From positions 29,100 through 93,099 of the forward strand of contig FLMG01002125.1 in NCBI GenBank assembly GCA_900088475.1: DNA of 64,000 bases, written 5' to 3'. The DNA is from Hyphochytrium catenoides (taxonomy: Eukaryota > Sar > Hyphochytriomycetes > Hyphochytriales > Hyphochytriaceae). Every line of letters begins with the position of its first letter. Position 1 is the first letter of the stretch. The position numbers and the translations under genes were made by a program. The notes below the pieces were generated by a model. That model saw only the letters and a list, made by a program, of their open reading frames with translations, did not search any database and was not told the origin of the DNA. This document shows, in pieces, positions 44,501 through 57,139 of this stretch.

Positions 44501-47500
44501 ATTCGGTTAGCCTCCTCATAGTGGTACTAGATATCCGTGCCCTCGGCTCAGCTGAAGGAGCTTTCCCAAAGTCATTCAAGACTCCAGCAAGAGCTAGAGC
44601 ACCTTAAGAAGGTAGCGAACAGCGCAGAAGAGGCAAAAGAGAAAGAATATGCTCTACAGGAAAAGCTACGACTAGCAGAAGTAGAAAGGGACGAAACTCA
44701 GGCCAAAGCAGAGGAAGAGGTTCAGGCCCTGAGAAGTCAGCTCGCTCAACTTGCAGCTTCAGAAGAGAAAGATGCCTCCTTAGAAAGGTTCACTGCAGCT
44801 TGTGGTCTCTCCTATTGCGTTAAACTGAGTTCTTGTCGTGGTTTGCAGGCAGCAACGACTGAAGAGGTTGGAAGGTGAAGAGAAGCTACGAGAGGAGATA
44901 AAAAAGGAGCAAGAGGAGAAGATAGAACAGCTGAGACAAGAAAGTCGAATCTTGCTTGAGAAAAAGGTAGGCCGAGAGGTCCCTATGCTCTTGTGCTGCC
45001 TTGATGCTCCCATGACATCTAAATGCTCGTTCACTTTATATTCCCTAATGTCAAGAATGAGGAGATTACAGCTTTGGAGTGGAAAATTAAGTCTAGTCAC
45101 GAGCTCTATGAAGCTGAAGCGAAGTTGACAGAGAGCAAGCTGCAGGAGAGAGAAGTTCAGTGGCACGCAGAAAGGTCCGTACCTCTGGACTCTACTCTCT
45201 CTTCAGTCAGAACCGCTACATCACTCTTGCGGGTGCAAAAGACTCGAGAGTGGTTGCCCTTTTAGGTGTCTTCTCACGGTCTGCTGGTCCCCTTTCTGGC
45301 CGCTACATCACTTCTTGTTACAGGCAGCAGCTCTTCGCTCAAGTAGAACAGGCCAAGACCTATTTACAAGAGCTTGCGGACAGGAGCGATGACAATGAAA
45401 AGGTTAAGATGAATTTATTCCCTTGTGCTCAAAATGTTTGCATTAGCTCATTTCGATTTATCACCCTAATAGCTCCTGAACAGCCCCGTTGCGTTGATGT
45501 TCAATATTGTCGGAGCGCATAAGCCTCGCTATCGTGTTACTCTTTTCTGGCCCTGAATCTCTTCCCTTCCCCATACTGCAGATATCCTTTTTGATTCCTT
45601 GATTCCTGATTTTGACCAAACCCAGGTGCTAAAGTTGAAGCAAGAAGTCGACGAATCTCAAAACAGGATCGTGGAGTTACAAGACAGCTTGACGTGCCGA
45701 GAAAAAGACCTGCAAGAAGTAATCGCCAAGCTCTCCATCGAGAATGATGAACTTCGCAATCAGCTTCTAGAGACAGAAGAACGCCTTCGCGTGGTCCAGA
45801 AAGATGCATCCATGCTGCTCGAAAAGGCCCTCGCGGAGCTGGCGGAGGAGCAAAAGAAGAAAGAGGAGGAGAGGTCAAAGTGCCAGTTGCTGCAGAAAGA
45901 GCTCGAGCTCTCCAAGGGTCATAATGTGTTACAGCTGAAAGCCAGAGCTGATGAGCTGTCTGAAGTCTCAACTCGGCTGTTACTTGCAGGTAACAGGAGG
46001 ATTCTAGAGTAGATGCTTTGTTGTGATGCAGTTAGAAGGCAAGGATTGGGTTTGACTAAGACCTAAAGCTGGACGCAACAGTGATGAGGAAGGATGGTGA
46101 AGAAAGGGGAGGGGCAGGAATAATCGCTCAAACAAGTTGTTGAAGTCTGTCAATAACCACTAACCAGCTGATTGTCCGATCGGCTTGACTCTTTGATCCA
46201 GAGGAGCGAGCGGAAGCCGCCGAAAGAGCTAAGGCAAACGTTATCGAAGAATATTGCCAGGAGATGGAACGGCTGAAGGGTGAAGCCCAGCAGAAAGCTG
46301 AGCATAATGCAGCTATGAAAGAAGTGACGACGGACCTCGAGGAGAAGATTCAAATGCTGGAGGACAGGCTTCAATCATCACAGGCTGCATCAAGAAGGCT
46401 AGAAGAGGTCAGCAACAAAATCTGTGTAGGATGTAAAACTTAGTACCTCCTCTGTCGTGAGTCTTTGCCCTTTTATCTTTCGGTATGATGTCCTTACCTT
46501 CACTAGTTTCGCGTGGTGCGTGGCTAGGGATAACTAATCATTCTACCGTTGTTGCCGTTTTGGCCCTAGTTGGAGCAGGTAGTAGGTGATATTGACGGCT
46601 CCGAGCTGCGCATATGCACCAATCACATCGTCGCCCTCTGCCAAGCTCTGGAACTGCCCCTTGCTTCTGTATCCAAACTACCTCCCTCGCCGGTGTTGAT
46701 ACACCTAAGAACGGCATTTATGTCCATTCTGGAAGTTAAGCACAAACTGGAGGAAGAAATTGAAAGCGAGAAAGAACAACACAAGCATTCTCGCGTTGAA
46801 GTCCAGCGGCTGCGTGGAGAGAGGGAGAGCCAGGAGACTAGGATAAGAGAATCAATAGCTCTCTTGGAGGCCAAAGAGAAGCAAAAAGCAGCGCTTCAAG
46901 ATCTTCTAAGAGCGAAGGATGAGCACATCAGAAGCTTGATGGCTGACATCAGCCAAACCCAGGGCGTTTTACACAGGCAGAAGGAAGAGATGAAGAGCGT
47001 GACAGAAAAACTGATGAAACTTAATCAAAGCCTTCCTTTCAGTGCCGGAGACCATAGGGCATCTTCTCCCACTGTTAAGTCAGAGGAAGGAGTAAATCAA
47101 AGGTACGGGACTGAGGCCGGAAGCCTGATTGACGCCATCTCTCTGCATTTCAACGCTCTTCGTCACACCATTCAAGAAATGCAACTCGAAAAAGAGCAAG
47201 AATCAGTGAAGATACAGCGACTGCAAAGCCACATTTCCTCGCTGCAAGAGCAAGAGCAGAAAAGGACGGTGGAGCTTGAATACCATCAGAAGTTCGAGGC
47301 CAAAAGAGAACAACCATGGAGGGCGGGAACAGGGGAAGTCAACAGAGCGGATCCTCTGTTTCGACCTGATTCATCCCCTATTGACGCAACCCATACCACC
47401 TCAACTCCTCCATCAGAGGTGAGCTTCCACTTGCCCTCAATGAGCAATCGCTCCTTCGATACTCTTCGTCTATTGAGTGGGTCAGGCCAGACCGGGGCTG

Positions 47501-49630
47501 AAGACGATGATGGGCTCTTCCATTCTCTACGTGAGCAGCTTACCGCCATGAGAGAGCAAAACAGCAAGTTAAAGAGGGAACTGGCAGAGAAAGAAGAGAG
47601 AGACTTGAACGAGCGAGTACAACGCCAGCGGTACCAGGATGATCATGAAGTTGCCCTACACGTCCTGGAAGACTGTAAGAACTCATTGCGTCAGCTTGAG
47701 CAACAGGTTGCTGAGCATAAAGAGCGAATAAGAAAGCATGAGGAGGGTCACCTAGCAAAGGACACAATCATTAAGGATTTAGAAGGTCCGTGTCGCCAGC
47801 TATGTCTCATCTACACCCTCCCCTGCTGCTGTTTCGCTTACTTGGTGTCAGTGTGACCCAGTATTCATACTCTTTGCAGCCTCTCGTTATTCAGCTTCTT
47901 TGTCCAATCACCTCCACTTGCGCTTCGCGTAAGCCATGCTGATCCTGCCCTCCTCTGTCTGCTTCCCTATCTGCCGGCATCTCCTGTTCTCTTTTTAGCG
48001 AAATGCGCCGCGTTGGAAGCGAGTTGGAGAGATAGGGACGTCTCTGCTGCAACAGTGCAAGAGGCGTTAGCATCATCGGAACAGAAGCGCTTAAACTTGG
48101 ATAAGGATTTAAAAAGAGAAAGGAGAGAACATAGAGAGGAAACAGAGAGGTTAAAGAAAGAAATGGAGGAAAGCCTGGAAAAGATGTCAAAAAGGCTTAC
48201 GCTGGAGAGAGAGGATAGCAAGAAGAACATAGATAAGTTGCTTGCGGAAGTGGCAGCGGCAGAGACGACTGCCAAGACAGCGAGGGAACGACTCCAAGGA
48301 GAAGGTGGGGAGCTGGTCAAGGTCAAGTCATTGCTCAAGGAGCAGACACAGGTTTTAGGTGAGCTCTTCCGTCTTTCTAGTGTCTCTTATTCGACCTACT
48401 GTGACGATATCATACACTCTGCTGCACAATCCGGTTCCATGGTCCCTCGGTGTGGGATGCATACCTAGCTTCCGTATCGCGCGAAAGGGAGCATTTAAAG
48501 ATAGAGGTCTCTTCCTTACAATCCGAGCTGCGTCGGCTCCAGGATCAGGTGCGTCTTCCGAGAAAGTTCGAAGCCAAAGACCACGGTCCTCATGTGGCTG
48601 CCTCCTCCGGCTCTCATTTTCTGAACTGTTACGTTAAAATAGTCCTTGAAGCATATCGCGGAGCTATCAGACACTGAGTCCATGAAGGCTAAGATTGAAA
48701 GGCTAGCAGAGGAAAACAGGTTCGTCAGTGCAATGAAGCCGCTCTTGCTTTCTCTCTGCCAATAAAGGTTGTGACTGCTGCCATACTGACCATCTGTATC
48801 AATCTCTAACTCCAAAGATGGTACCAAACCTCCCACGAAAGACTAGTCCTCGCTCTGCGGGACGCAGAAGTGAAGGAGCTCCATGAGAAGAAGACAAGAC
48901 AAGCTGCACAGCGAGAAGCAGCTGAAGTATTAGAAAGGCTAATGCAGCTGCAGAGGCAGCAGACCCAGAGACAAAGACAACTGCAGGAGATTGAGCGTAT
49001 GAAGGACGAGAACTTTGCTAGGCTGGAAAAAGATCTCAGGTTAGCTATGTCATGAACCTCAGCTTCCGCCCGCCCGCCATCTCGTGATCAAGACCGTCGT
49101 TGCTACGTCTTACCCAACTATCTATGTTCACCTTTTCTCTGCGACTGATGGGTCTCGGATAACCACTCAATTCGACGATAATGGTCTCCAACCATCTTAT
49201 CTCTAACGCCGTGTGCAGTCCCACACGGCTAGCGCCCGCGCCATTGTCTGTCTAGTGCTTGCATCATTATATTGGTCCGCTTCTTTCTCTCTTGCCATTT
49301 CTAACAGAGTGCCCCTTCGCAACATCCTTCGTTGTATATAGAAACCGCGTCTCTGAGCTCGAAGATAGGCTTCTGGGCCTCCTAAAACACAACCCAGCTG
49401 ACATCAGCTACAAGCGGCCTTATGAAAGCATCCTCACTTCGGAAGAGAGGCAGAGAAGGGATAGACAAAACGCTGATGAAGAGGAGGCAAAGGAGGAGCT
49501 TCTGTACATGTTAGCCACGGCCCAACAGGAGGTCAAGCGAGAGAAGGCTCTTGGTCGAGAACCAAGCGAGCACACACTAGAGCACATCCGTCATATTAGG
49601 AACGCGTTGAGAAAGCTCGGTCACAGATGA
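41551..49630 (+). CDS. 1829-residue coiled-coil protein, centrosome/Golgin-like (unassigned)
   Basis: Large scaffold-type protein of unknown exact identity. Eighteen exons: 41551-41625, 41763-42203, 42395-42502, 42604-42672, 42873-44252, 44416-44475, 44552-44787, 44849-44966, 45056-45174, 45324-45402, 45626-45989, 46202-46407, 46570-47785, 47999-48358, 48469-48548, 48652-48719, 48818-49039 and 49342-49630. All 17 joins keep frame, and the total is 5490 nt. The N-terminus MDPRRLELLEAGRRKLNKYR resembles the short LEAGRxKL-x-Y/F-R motif at the start of AKAP9/pericentrin-type and some Golgi coiled-coil proteins. Next comes a Ser/Pro-rich linker (residues about 40-140, with a poly-Pro PPPPPPYDAV). 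Then almost everything is Glu/Lys/Arg/Leu heptad coiled coil. A short non-coiled island (about residues 1090-1130, HIVALCQALELPLASVSKLP) interrupts it. No PACT, GRIP or motor domain was seen at the C-terminus (HTLEHIRHIRNALRKLGHR). Confidence 0.85.
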
Positions 49631-50121
49631 TCTTATAAGGCCGCCAGTGATATTGCGTATTGCTCTATAATTTCTGCTAAGGTTGTGCACCTGAGATGGA
49701 GAGTGGGCGGCGTTGGACGCCTCACACCTCCGACCAATCATGACATATTTATTAGTAATACACTGGATGGAAGAGTCAGCAAGTTCAAACGTAAAGCCCT
49801 ACTACTGTCCCGCCCTTCCAACTACCTGTTCCCTGCTAAGCTTTCCCGCAGTCAGAAGGTCGTCGCCCCTGTGCACACTGGGTCCTTTTGGCCTCAATCA
49901 TGTATGAGTCGTAAGCTATAGGGTCCCTACCTCTTGGTTTAGCCTGACCACATGCAGCTCTTACTGAAAGGTAACTCATAAGAGTGTAGGATCCATGAAA
50001 ACTCTGAAGCTGTAGAAGAGGTACTATCTATCTTCATTCACTTCTGAGTAAAGCGTACCCATTTTGCAGCTTTCGCATCAAGTAAAGGTTCTAGGTCTTC
50101 ACTCTTCGTTCGGGGTTTTGG
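49631..50121. other. Convergent spacer between coiled-coil gene and MePCE
   Basis: About 490 bp between two 3' ends. Nothing recognisable. Confidence 0.45.
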
Positions 50122-51896
50122 CTACTTGGTGAAAACATAAATAGGTCTTCTGAAGCCCTTAGTCTCCGTGTCTGGCGGCTCGATTTTCTGCATGGTTTTG
50201 AAGCCAATCTCCTTGACCAGAAAGTTTGGGAACTGATCAGGTCGTAACTTGATCTTATGAAAGTTCTCTTTGGTAACCTGATACAAGACATAAAAGGAGA
50301 AGATGACTCAAGGCAACAGGGGCTTTCTGTTTCTGTGCCTACGAGAAGACAATTCATGTAGCTCCCAACACTCGGTAATGATACACTCCCCACATCAAAG
50401 CTAACGGAGGACAACGTAGCAGCAGAGAAAAGAGACCCTTCTGAGCCTGCTCTCTGTTTGTACCGGATGTCACCAGTTGACTACGTCTTACCTCAGAAAG
50501 GGAATATTTCTTCTTATAGGACTTCCATGGCTGGGGCTCTAATATAAGGTGACCTCCTGGTTGAAGGAGCTGGTAAGTCTCTCTAAAGAGAGCTCGAATC
50601 CCTTCATCGCCATACTGCAGATGGACCCACTTTGTGACACTAAGACTGTGTTAACAGAAGAAAGGTTAGGCGATCCACTCTTGGAACATTGCGGAAATGT
50701 CGGAACCGAGACTCCAGCCTACGGACGGTCAATGACTGTGGTGAGGCACCAGAGCAAAGATAACCAGCTACCATTGCACCAGTGATGAAAGATTAGTTCT
50801 AATTCAATGTCAAAGACGTGACAGAGTAGTCCAGTAAGCGCCGACCAAAGGGTAACGGTACCAAGTGATAACGTCATAAGCAAAGCCCTGATGCTGGCCA
50901 GAAATAATATCCTCTCTTTTAAAGACTACATTGAATGGATAGTCCGTAGGGAGTTTGCTCGGTGCCCTGTCAGAGAAATTAAATTGGTGTCTATAATAAC
51001 GTTACGCTTGTGCAAAACAGAGAAGCAGGAACTGCACAGACATTAGCAGCATGGGAAACCTACCCTTGCAGCAGTGAAAGTGAGACCATTACCAATAACG
51101 CTATGAGCACAGAGAAAGAAGCAATTTAGCATGGCTTAGATGCAAATGCTGGAGGATAGGATGGGAGTGTTGGAGCCCGATGCCGTAGATAGAACTTCGA
51201 AAGCAGGAAAGACAGTACCAAAGGGTCGACACAGGTCTTGTTCAATGAACCTGAGGACTACTATTCGTACCTGAGCTCGGCAGCTGTCGCAAAGCGCCTT
51301 TCTTCAAGCTTCCGCACCACAGACCGAGCACGGTTTATGAGGTCTCTGTCCACATCAATGGCAACAAGATAACGGGGTTGTAGCTCTCGAGCTGCTTGAT
51401 GTTCGGAATAAAAGCAAAGGTAAAGGTGCAGAAGATCGCATCAGTACCAATACTGCTAGAGACCAACTTTGCCGCGGAAGTCGATATGTATTCTTCGGAG
51501 ACAGACCGACGGTATCATAGATGACAAGATTCAGTGATGTACCTATCTGAAGTGTTACGAGGCCTGTGTTACAGCCGATATCCAAACACTTTTTGCCCTT
51601 GAACCAGCTGATTTTGAAGCAGCCTACTCTCGGGTCTCGCAACAGAGCGGGATTGCCCTTCCCTAACCTGTACCCGTAATACCTGCAGAAGATATACTTC
51701 AGTTTGCCCTCGTTGACTAGCTGGGCTACAGAGATTGGGTGTACCTGCCATAATTTCCTGAGAAGACTGACTTCTTTGTGTCTGAGCCATCTTCAAGGTG
51801 AGCAACGTCTGGTCCAATGCTTTTGACGCTATCAAGCTTTCTACCCTTCACCGCTCCTGATTCTTCATTGCCGTTGCTAAGCTTCCTTTTCCCCAT
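50122..51896 (-). CDS. MEPCE: RNA 5'-gamma-phosphate methyltransferase (BCDIN3 / MePCE family)
   Basis: SAM-dependent enzyme of the Bin3 family. In animals the founding member puts a methyl cap on the 5' triphosphate of 7SK/U6-type RNAs; relatives modify other small RNAs. Six exons on the minus strand: 51745-51896, 51543-51682, 51271-51391, 50862-50966, 50492-50645 and 50122-50277. Phases match, giving 275 residues. Family motifs in order: NYGRYYGYRLG (residues about 47-58), then DPRV, WFKGKKCLDIGCNTG (SAM motif I, Asp85-Gly91), VAIDVDRDLINRAR, CLSVTKWVHLQYGDEG (173-188), LLQPGGHLILEPQPWKSY (199-216), and the C-terminal GFRRPIYVF. It is compact, lacking the long disordered N-terminus of the human enzyme. 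The basic start MGKRKLSNG may be a nuclear signal. The true RNA substrate is inference. Confidence 0.93.
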
Positions 51897-52412
51897 TGTT
51901 GGTCAATAGAAAGACATGTGCGCTCTCAACAGAATCTTCGTAAATGACCTTGACCGATCGTCTCGATAAAGACACTTAAGAGATCTGAATTGAATAAGAA
52001 GATCAGAAAACGAGATTCGTAAAACCTCACACACTTCCCTGATGATAGAGTACTGTGCCCAATGATTCTGAGTTAGAGTTGAGTAAGCTGTTGCTTTGAC
52101 TGTATTAGTGGGAGGTCATGATGTAGTGAGTTTGGTAGCAAGGTGTGTGAATCACGTGTTGATCTTCATACCACAGCCTCTTGTAGAAGCCTGTCACTCT
52201 GGAAAAAGCGCAATGACGCGCAAGGATCAAGACTGCAGACTGCCGTCACACTCTTTGCATTGGAGCTTAAATAGGCCCTGCTGTGGTTAATGTTTATCCG
52301 TTATTGTCATCTAAACGCTCACTATGAGAGGATGTGCTTGTATGGGTAGGGAGAACGGTGGAGGATGATTCAGGTTCGCAACGAGCCGGACGAAGGTCAC
52401 TAGCTTGCTCCA
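51897..52412. other. Divergent intergenic region, MePCE / HAT-TPR gene
   Basis: About 515 bp between two opposite start codons, hence shared promoter space. No motif could be assigned. Confidence 0.45.
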
Positions 52413-55400
52413 ATGCAGGTTGAGAAGGCTGCCGGAGTCTTTCAGCTTCAGATAGAAGTTCTGGGCTTTCGCGCTCTTGCATCCCGGTACCCTGCCGAAC
52501 GGAGGTCTAGAGGATGGGAGCGTTTTGCAAAACGAGACTTTCACTCTATCTGTAACCGGCAGACCTTTTATCATCATGGTCAACGGACAAAGAAGCGTGG
52601 TTTCCCCGCAGTGTCACGATTGAATGGAGCCTTGCTTTCAGAAGGGATCTTAGAAAAGGCCCATCACCCGTGTTCAACCCAAACTTTGCCGCGTCCCAGC
52701 TCCTTCAAAACTTGGTGTTTTACATATGCTCCGTTCCCTTCCACCGCTACCTCCAACGGTGCCCCTACCACTGCGATATGTCAGAAACAAGCGTCTAGGA
52801 CACTGAAGGAGGTCATCTGGGATGGATGGGATGAGCCTTACCGCGGAGATCTTCTGGACCTAGATGAACATGAAACGGAGGCGGAAGAAGATAGGCACGC
52901 CGCAGAGGTTGCTTCACTGCTGAAGGAGGAGAACCTCTATTTCCAAGGTATCCCTATTACGGAGGCAAGGACACGCTACCGCCAGCTTATCAGAGAATTT
53001 CCAGAGAGCCTTACCTTGTGGAGAAAGTGGGCACAGCATGTATGATGATGGAAGCCTCCCCTCTCTTGTTCTCCAACTCAGGCTTGACTGTATGTGGTTG
53101 ACAATAGTTCCGCTATGAGATCGATGGAACTTGTTATCCTCTGTGGACGGCCTCTTCCCAGTGGATGTATAAGGACCTCCCCTTCCTTCCATTTTCTTAC
53201 TCTTCTTCCCTTACCTTCATCGTACAGGAGGCGAAAACAGGTAATCTGGAAGTTGCTCGAGCTATGCTACGGCAGGCTAGTCGCATCAATCTTCGAAGCG
53301 CCGGAATATGGATGGTAAGGCCTTTAAGAGACCACAATGAAGAAAATGTTGAGCGAGAAGAGATGTAGGCCCAACGCGAAACAGAAAAATAGAGTGGAGG
53401 GCTTCTTGTGGACGTGGCAAACTTCTTTTAACTTGTCGTGAACCACCTAGGACTTGGCAAGGATTGAACTCTGCGATCATAACCCAAACTTGGCTCGAAA
53501 GTACCTCGCCATAGTGCTCAAGTTCCATCCCACACACTTTCAGGCACTTCAAGGTACAAACAAGCTCTGGCAATTGCGCTCTTCGTAAACTCTTGCGTTC
53601 TCGTTCGTCAGCCACCCACTTTTGTCTTACTAGTGTCATCCCTTAATCCCACTCTCGGCTAGTCGCGCAGTCTCTCTGCCTGAGTATTTACCCGCACGTG
53701 GGTGAAATCCCTAGAGCCCTAGAAACGTAGTCCGTCCTTATTGGGAATCCAAGACTTGCTTGGCGGCGAGCCGTGTACTAACTACTTTTATATCTTGATA
53801 CTTGCATAAGCCTTCGCGCTTTTGGAGCTCAGAGATGGCAGGCTTGACCGTGCACGGCAAGTAGATGAAATGACGGTGGTACCCAAACGTATTTCACCTT
53901 ATTAATCTGCGCTTTCTGGGGCAGGAGGCTTCTGAAATGTCTGGTTGAGTTATACCCAGATGACGTCTTTGGTAAGGCGGTACGTCTTCATTTACAAAAG
54001 ACATCCTCAGAGCCATGTATAAGTGTCCATTTTAGGCATTGGCACTCGCGGATTTTAGAGCCACAGATTTTGAGCCGGCCCTAGCGACCTTGAGGGAATG
54101 CCTTGCATCTTCTCCCTCGGTTGTATGGCTATGGAAGGTAAATGTGCTGAGACAGGGAAATAAAGTAGGGTCAATTCTTACTCCTAGTTCATTCGTAGGC
54201 GTTACTAGAGTTAGAGACTAGATGTGCCGGCATAGAGGAAGCGAGGAAGACGTATCAAGACGCTTTGTGGCGGGTGCTTCCTGCGAAACGGCGGTCCCTA
54301 ATGATGGTAAGCGATCTGTATAATGCAGCCTTGAAATGTGCGTCAAACTGAAGCCTTATTAATTCCTCGTAGGCTATGTCGGACATAGAATATTACCATG
54401 GAAACACAACCGTCGGCTACGGTATCTTTATGGAAGGTTGGGATAGTTCTATTCTCACTCCATTTGAGACTCTCTCCCACCACCCAGACTTATTGAGTTC
54501 CTTAGCAACCACCAAATGGCCATCTGAGACAGAACTATGGACTGCTTGGGCTCAGCATGAGCTTCTTGCTGGCAATGACAAGGAGGCAGAAAGAATCTTC
54601 CATAGGGGACTCGAGAGAGCGTCAAATAGGGACGTAGTTCAAAGAGTCAGTCACCAATCTTCTCATCGCAGCATTCGTCATCATACGCTAAGTCGAATTG
54701 TGATAGACTTACAGCAGATATCTCCAAGAACGAGAGAGAAGAGGTTGGAGTCGGCGTCTCGAGGACAGCGCAGCTGGAAACCCCTATAATAATGTAAGCT
54801 AAGCCCCATGGGCTGAGAGAGAGCTTCGGAAGAGTGAAAGGTTCAATAGAGCAGGAGACATACTTGGTGTCTAAGAAGATGAACGAATTTGGCATACTCT
54901 AGTGACCTTTATCAATCGCATTTCCAGGTACGCCAAGGGCCAACAAGCAAGAACGGCTACGTCGCGGTAGGGCATGTTTGCATTTCTAAGCGTTTGCCAT
55001 TTGTGGCCTTGTCGTCGCTCGTGATCATGCGATAAAGCTAATGGTAACAGACAGGGGAAGTTTTCGAAAAGTATGTCGAAATGGTCGTCAGTTGGGCCAA
55101 CAAAGAGGTCGCTCGAGGCTTTCCAGCACCTCCAAAGGAGTTAGATCAACCGCTAGGAAAGCTTTCACCAGCAGCTGAAGAACAAAAGGTGCGAGAGCTA
55201 CTTTAGTTTTCGTTACGTATCCATGGCCCAGGTCTTTTTTCTTCCTTCCTGCTCAGGTCCGCTTGGATCAACGGCTCGAAGAGCAATCTAACTTTGACGT
55301 GACAAAAGCGCCACGTATATTGGAGCCCAGTGATCGCCATGTCGAGAACAGGTAAGCGAGATTAGCTGGCAAACAGGAGAGGCTTGTAGTTCTCAACGAG

Positions 55401-56773
55401 GGGTCCTGTCACTCTCTCTTAATAGGCCCCAAGTCCAGCCTAAGCAGGTGCTGGAAATAATAGAAAGCTTATTAAAGGTAATTGAAATTTACGTTGTCGT
55501 GATCCCACAGTCGGCGTGACCACCAGTGTATCCCGTGTTAGAGTACCATCTCCGAACTTTAAACGTCTTATGCGGTTGCAGGACGTAACAGAAGTCTCTG
55601 CAAGACGCTATCTAACAATTCAGAAGGCGCGGTACCAAACGCAAATGGGACGCAGATCGGACGCAGCAGCGACCTTGCGTTCTCTCTTGGAGTTCGAAGA
55701 ATCTTTTGAGGCGCGTGCCATGTTGGCAAGGGTTCTTTTCGCCCTTGACAAGGTGGCTGAAGCGCTGGAGGAGGTAGTGAGGGTGAAGGAGAGTCTTGGC
55801 ACTCCACAGTTCCCCGCTAGGAATGCACGGTCGTTACTTCTAGCAGACCAATGGGCAACCTCATTGAAAGAGAGGCTTATCGTTCAGAAGGTCATATCTG
55901 CTAACGAAAGGTGAGAGCACCTTTTACAGTCTTGACTTGCAGAACTTAGAGGGCCCTCCTTCTACTACTAGAAGCGGATTCTAAGTGCCTTTTTTTCCAT
56001 CGTCAACGATCTGGTCTCGATGAGCCTTTACAAATGAATACCTGTCTGTTGTAGGGCCATTCGTTATTTAACATCCGCTCCAGAAGAGAGCATCTCAATA
56101 ACAAGTGCTGCAATCGTAGCGGCTCGTCAGGTAATGGGCTCTGCACTGGTGGGCACCCGATAGTTCTACTACCCATGCCAGTATAATGCACTTTATGCCT
56201 CATTTTATTTGCCAAGAGACGTTCGGCCCAAGACTTGTTCATTCTTTGTTGGCGCTCAAGCTCTCATTGGAACTTAAATAACCTTACCGTGACACCCCCT
56301 TGAAATCGTGCATCCTAGGTCAATGAAGAGCTCCAAGGATCAGTAAGCCAAAAGAGCTCTCGGAAGGCTCTATCGGTGCTGCTTACGACACGAGGCCTGG
56401 CGTATCTAGAGGTAGTCCTTTTGCTAGAGTTTGCAACAAATCCTAATGTGCTCGTTCGTCTTTAGTCATAACTCGTTATTTCAAGCCTTTGTACTGCTCG
56501 TCAAGGCTCTGCCTGTTCGGGCCAAAACTAAGCTGGCTGGTGTCTCCACAAACTTAGATGAAGCTGTACAACCAGGCAACGAAAGACCTGCAAAGAGCTC
56601 TCCATCTTGAAGAAAATCAGTTCTCTCGTTATTTCTTGGGAGAAGCCCTCCTTCTTGGCGGACAGCAGAAGCCTGGCATCGCGACGTTCCTCACCTTGCA
56701 GCGTAATGCTGGACAAGGGCTATATAGGGGTTACATCCCAACGAACTTCGGACAAAGGCATAGGCAGACGTGA
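52413..56773 (+). CDS. HAT/TPR solenoid protein, probably RNA-related (unassigned)
   Basis: About 810 residues of helical repeats. Exons: 52413-53039, 53228-53314, 53451-53553, 53811-53860, 53925-53979, 54036-54137, 54211-54306, 54373-54645, 54928-54966, 55051-55188, 55257-55351, 55426-55477, 55582-55910, 56055-56130, 56319-56411 and 56558-56773. HAT-type repeats are clear: EFPESLTLWRKWAQHEAKTG, LWTAWAQHELLAGNDKEAER followed by IFHRGLERA, and EEARKTYQDALWRV. TPR-like helices follow (GRRSDAAATLRSLLEFEESF, YNQATKDLQRALHLEE). HAT repeats occur in RNA-processing factors (UTP6, crooked neck, organelle factors such as HCF107/Mbb1), so RNA maturation is a fair guess. The first roughly 130 residues are Arg/Ser-rich with no domain and could be an organelle-targeting extension. 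Their start ATG (52413) is uncertain. The joins 53860/53925 do not agree in phase by one base, so that boundary is wrong or carries an indel. Confidence 0.78.
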
Positions 56774-57139
56774 CCGATAACTCGAGCTTATTTGTCTCTC
56801 TAAGTCTAGTGCTTTGAAGGAATGGGGGCCCTGACCTTCACATAACGTTCTCCGATCGCCTAATAAATAAGGAAGCAAGCAGTCAGACAGCCATCCAAAC
56901 CTGTTGACAGTACTCGCTAGCCGGGCTAAGGTGAGGGAAGAAGAGGGAAGTCAGACTTGAACACCAACATGGGAAGATAGCTGCTGGAGGGGCTGGGAAG
57001 ACTATTATAAATCGCGATGAAAAAGCGGCTGTCAGATGCATGCAGTAGAACGGGCCTTCTCAATTAGAGGTCGGAACCACCCAAGAATCCAACGAGGCCA
57101 TTAAGAATCGGACTCTAGCGCTGCCATCCTCTACCTTAC
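56774..57139. other. Convergent spacer between HAT-TPR gene and EGF-protein gene
   Basis: About 365 bp. No gene or structure seen. A sequence resembling a splice donor (GTAAGG) directly follows the EGF-protein stop codon, so a further 3' exon of that gene could lie here or beyond. Confidence 0.4.
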
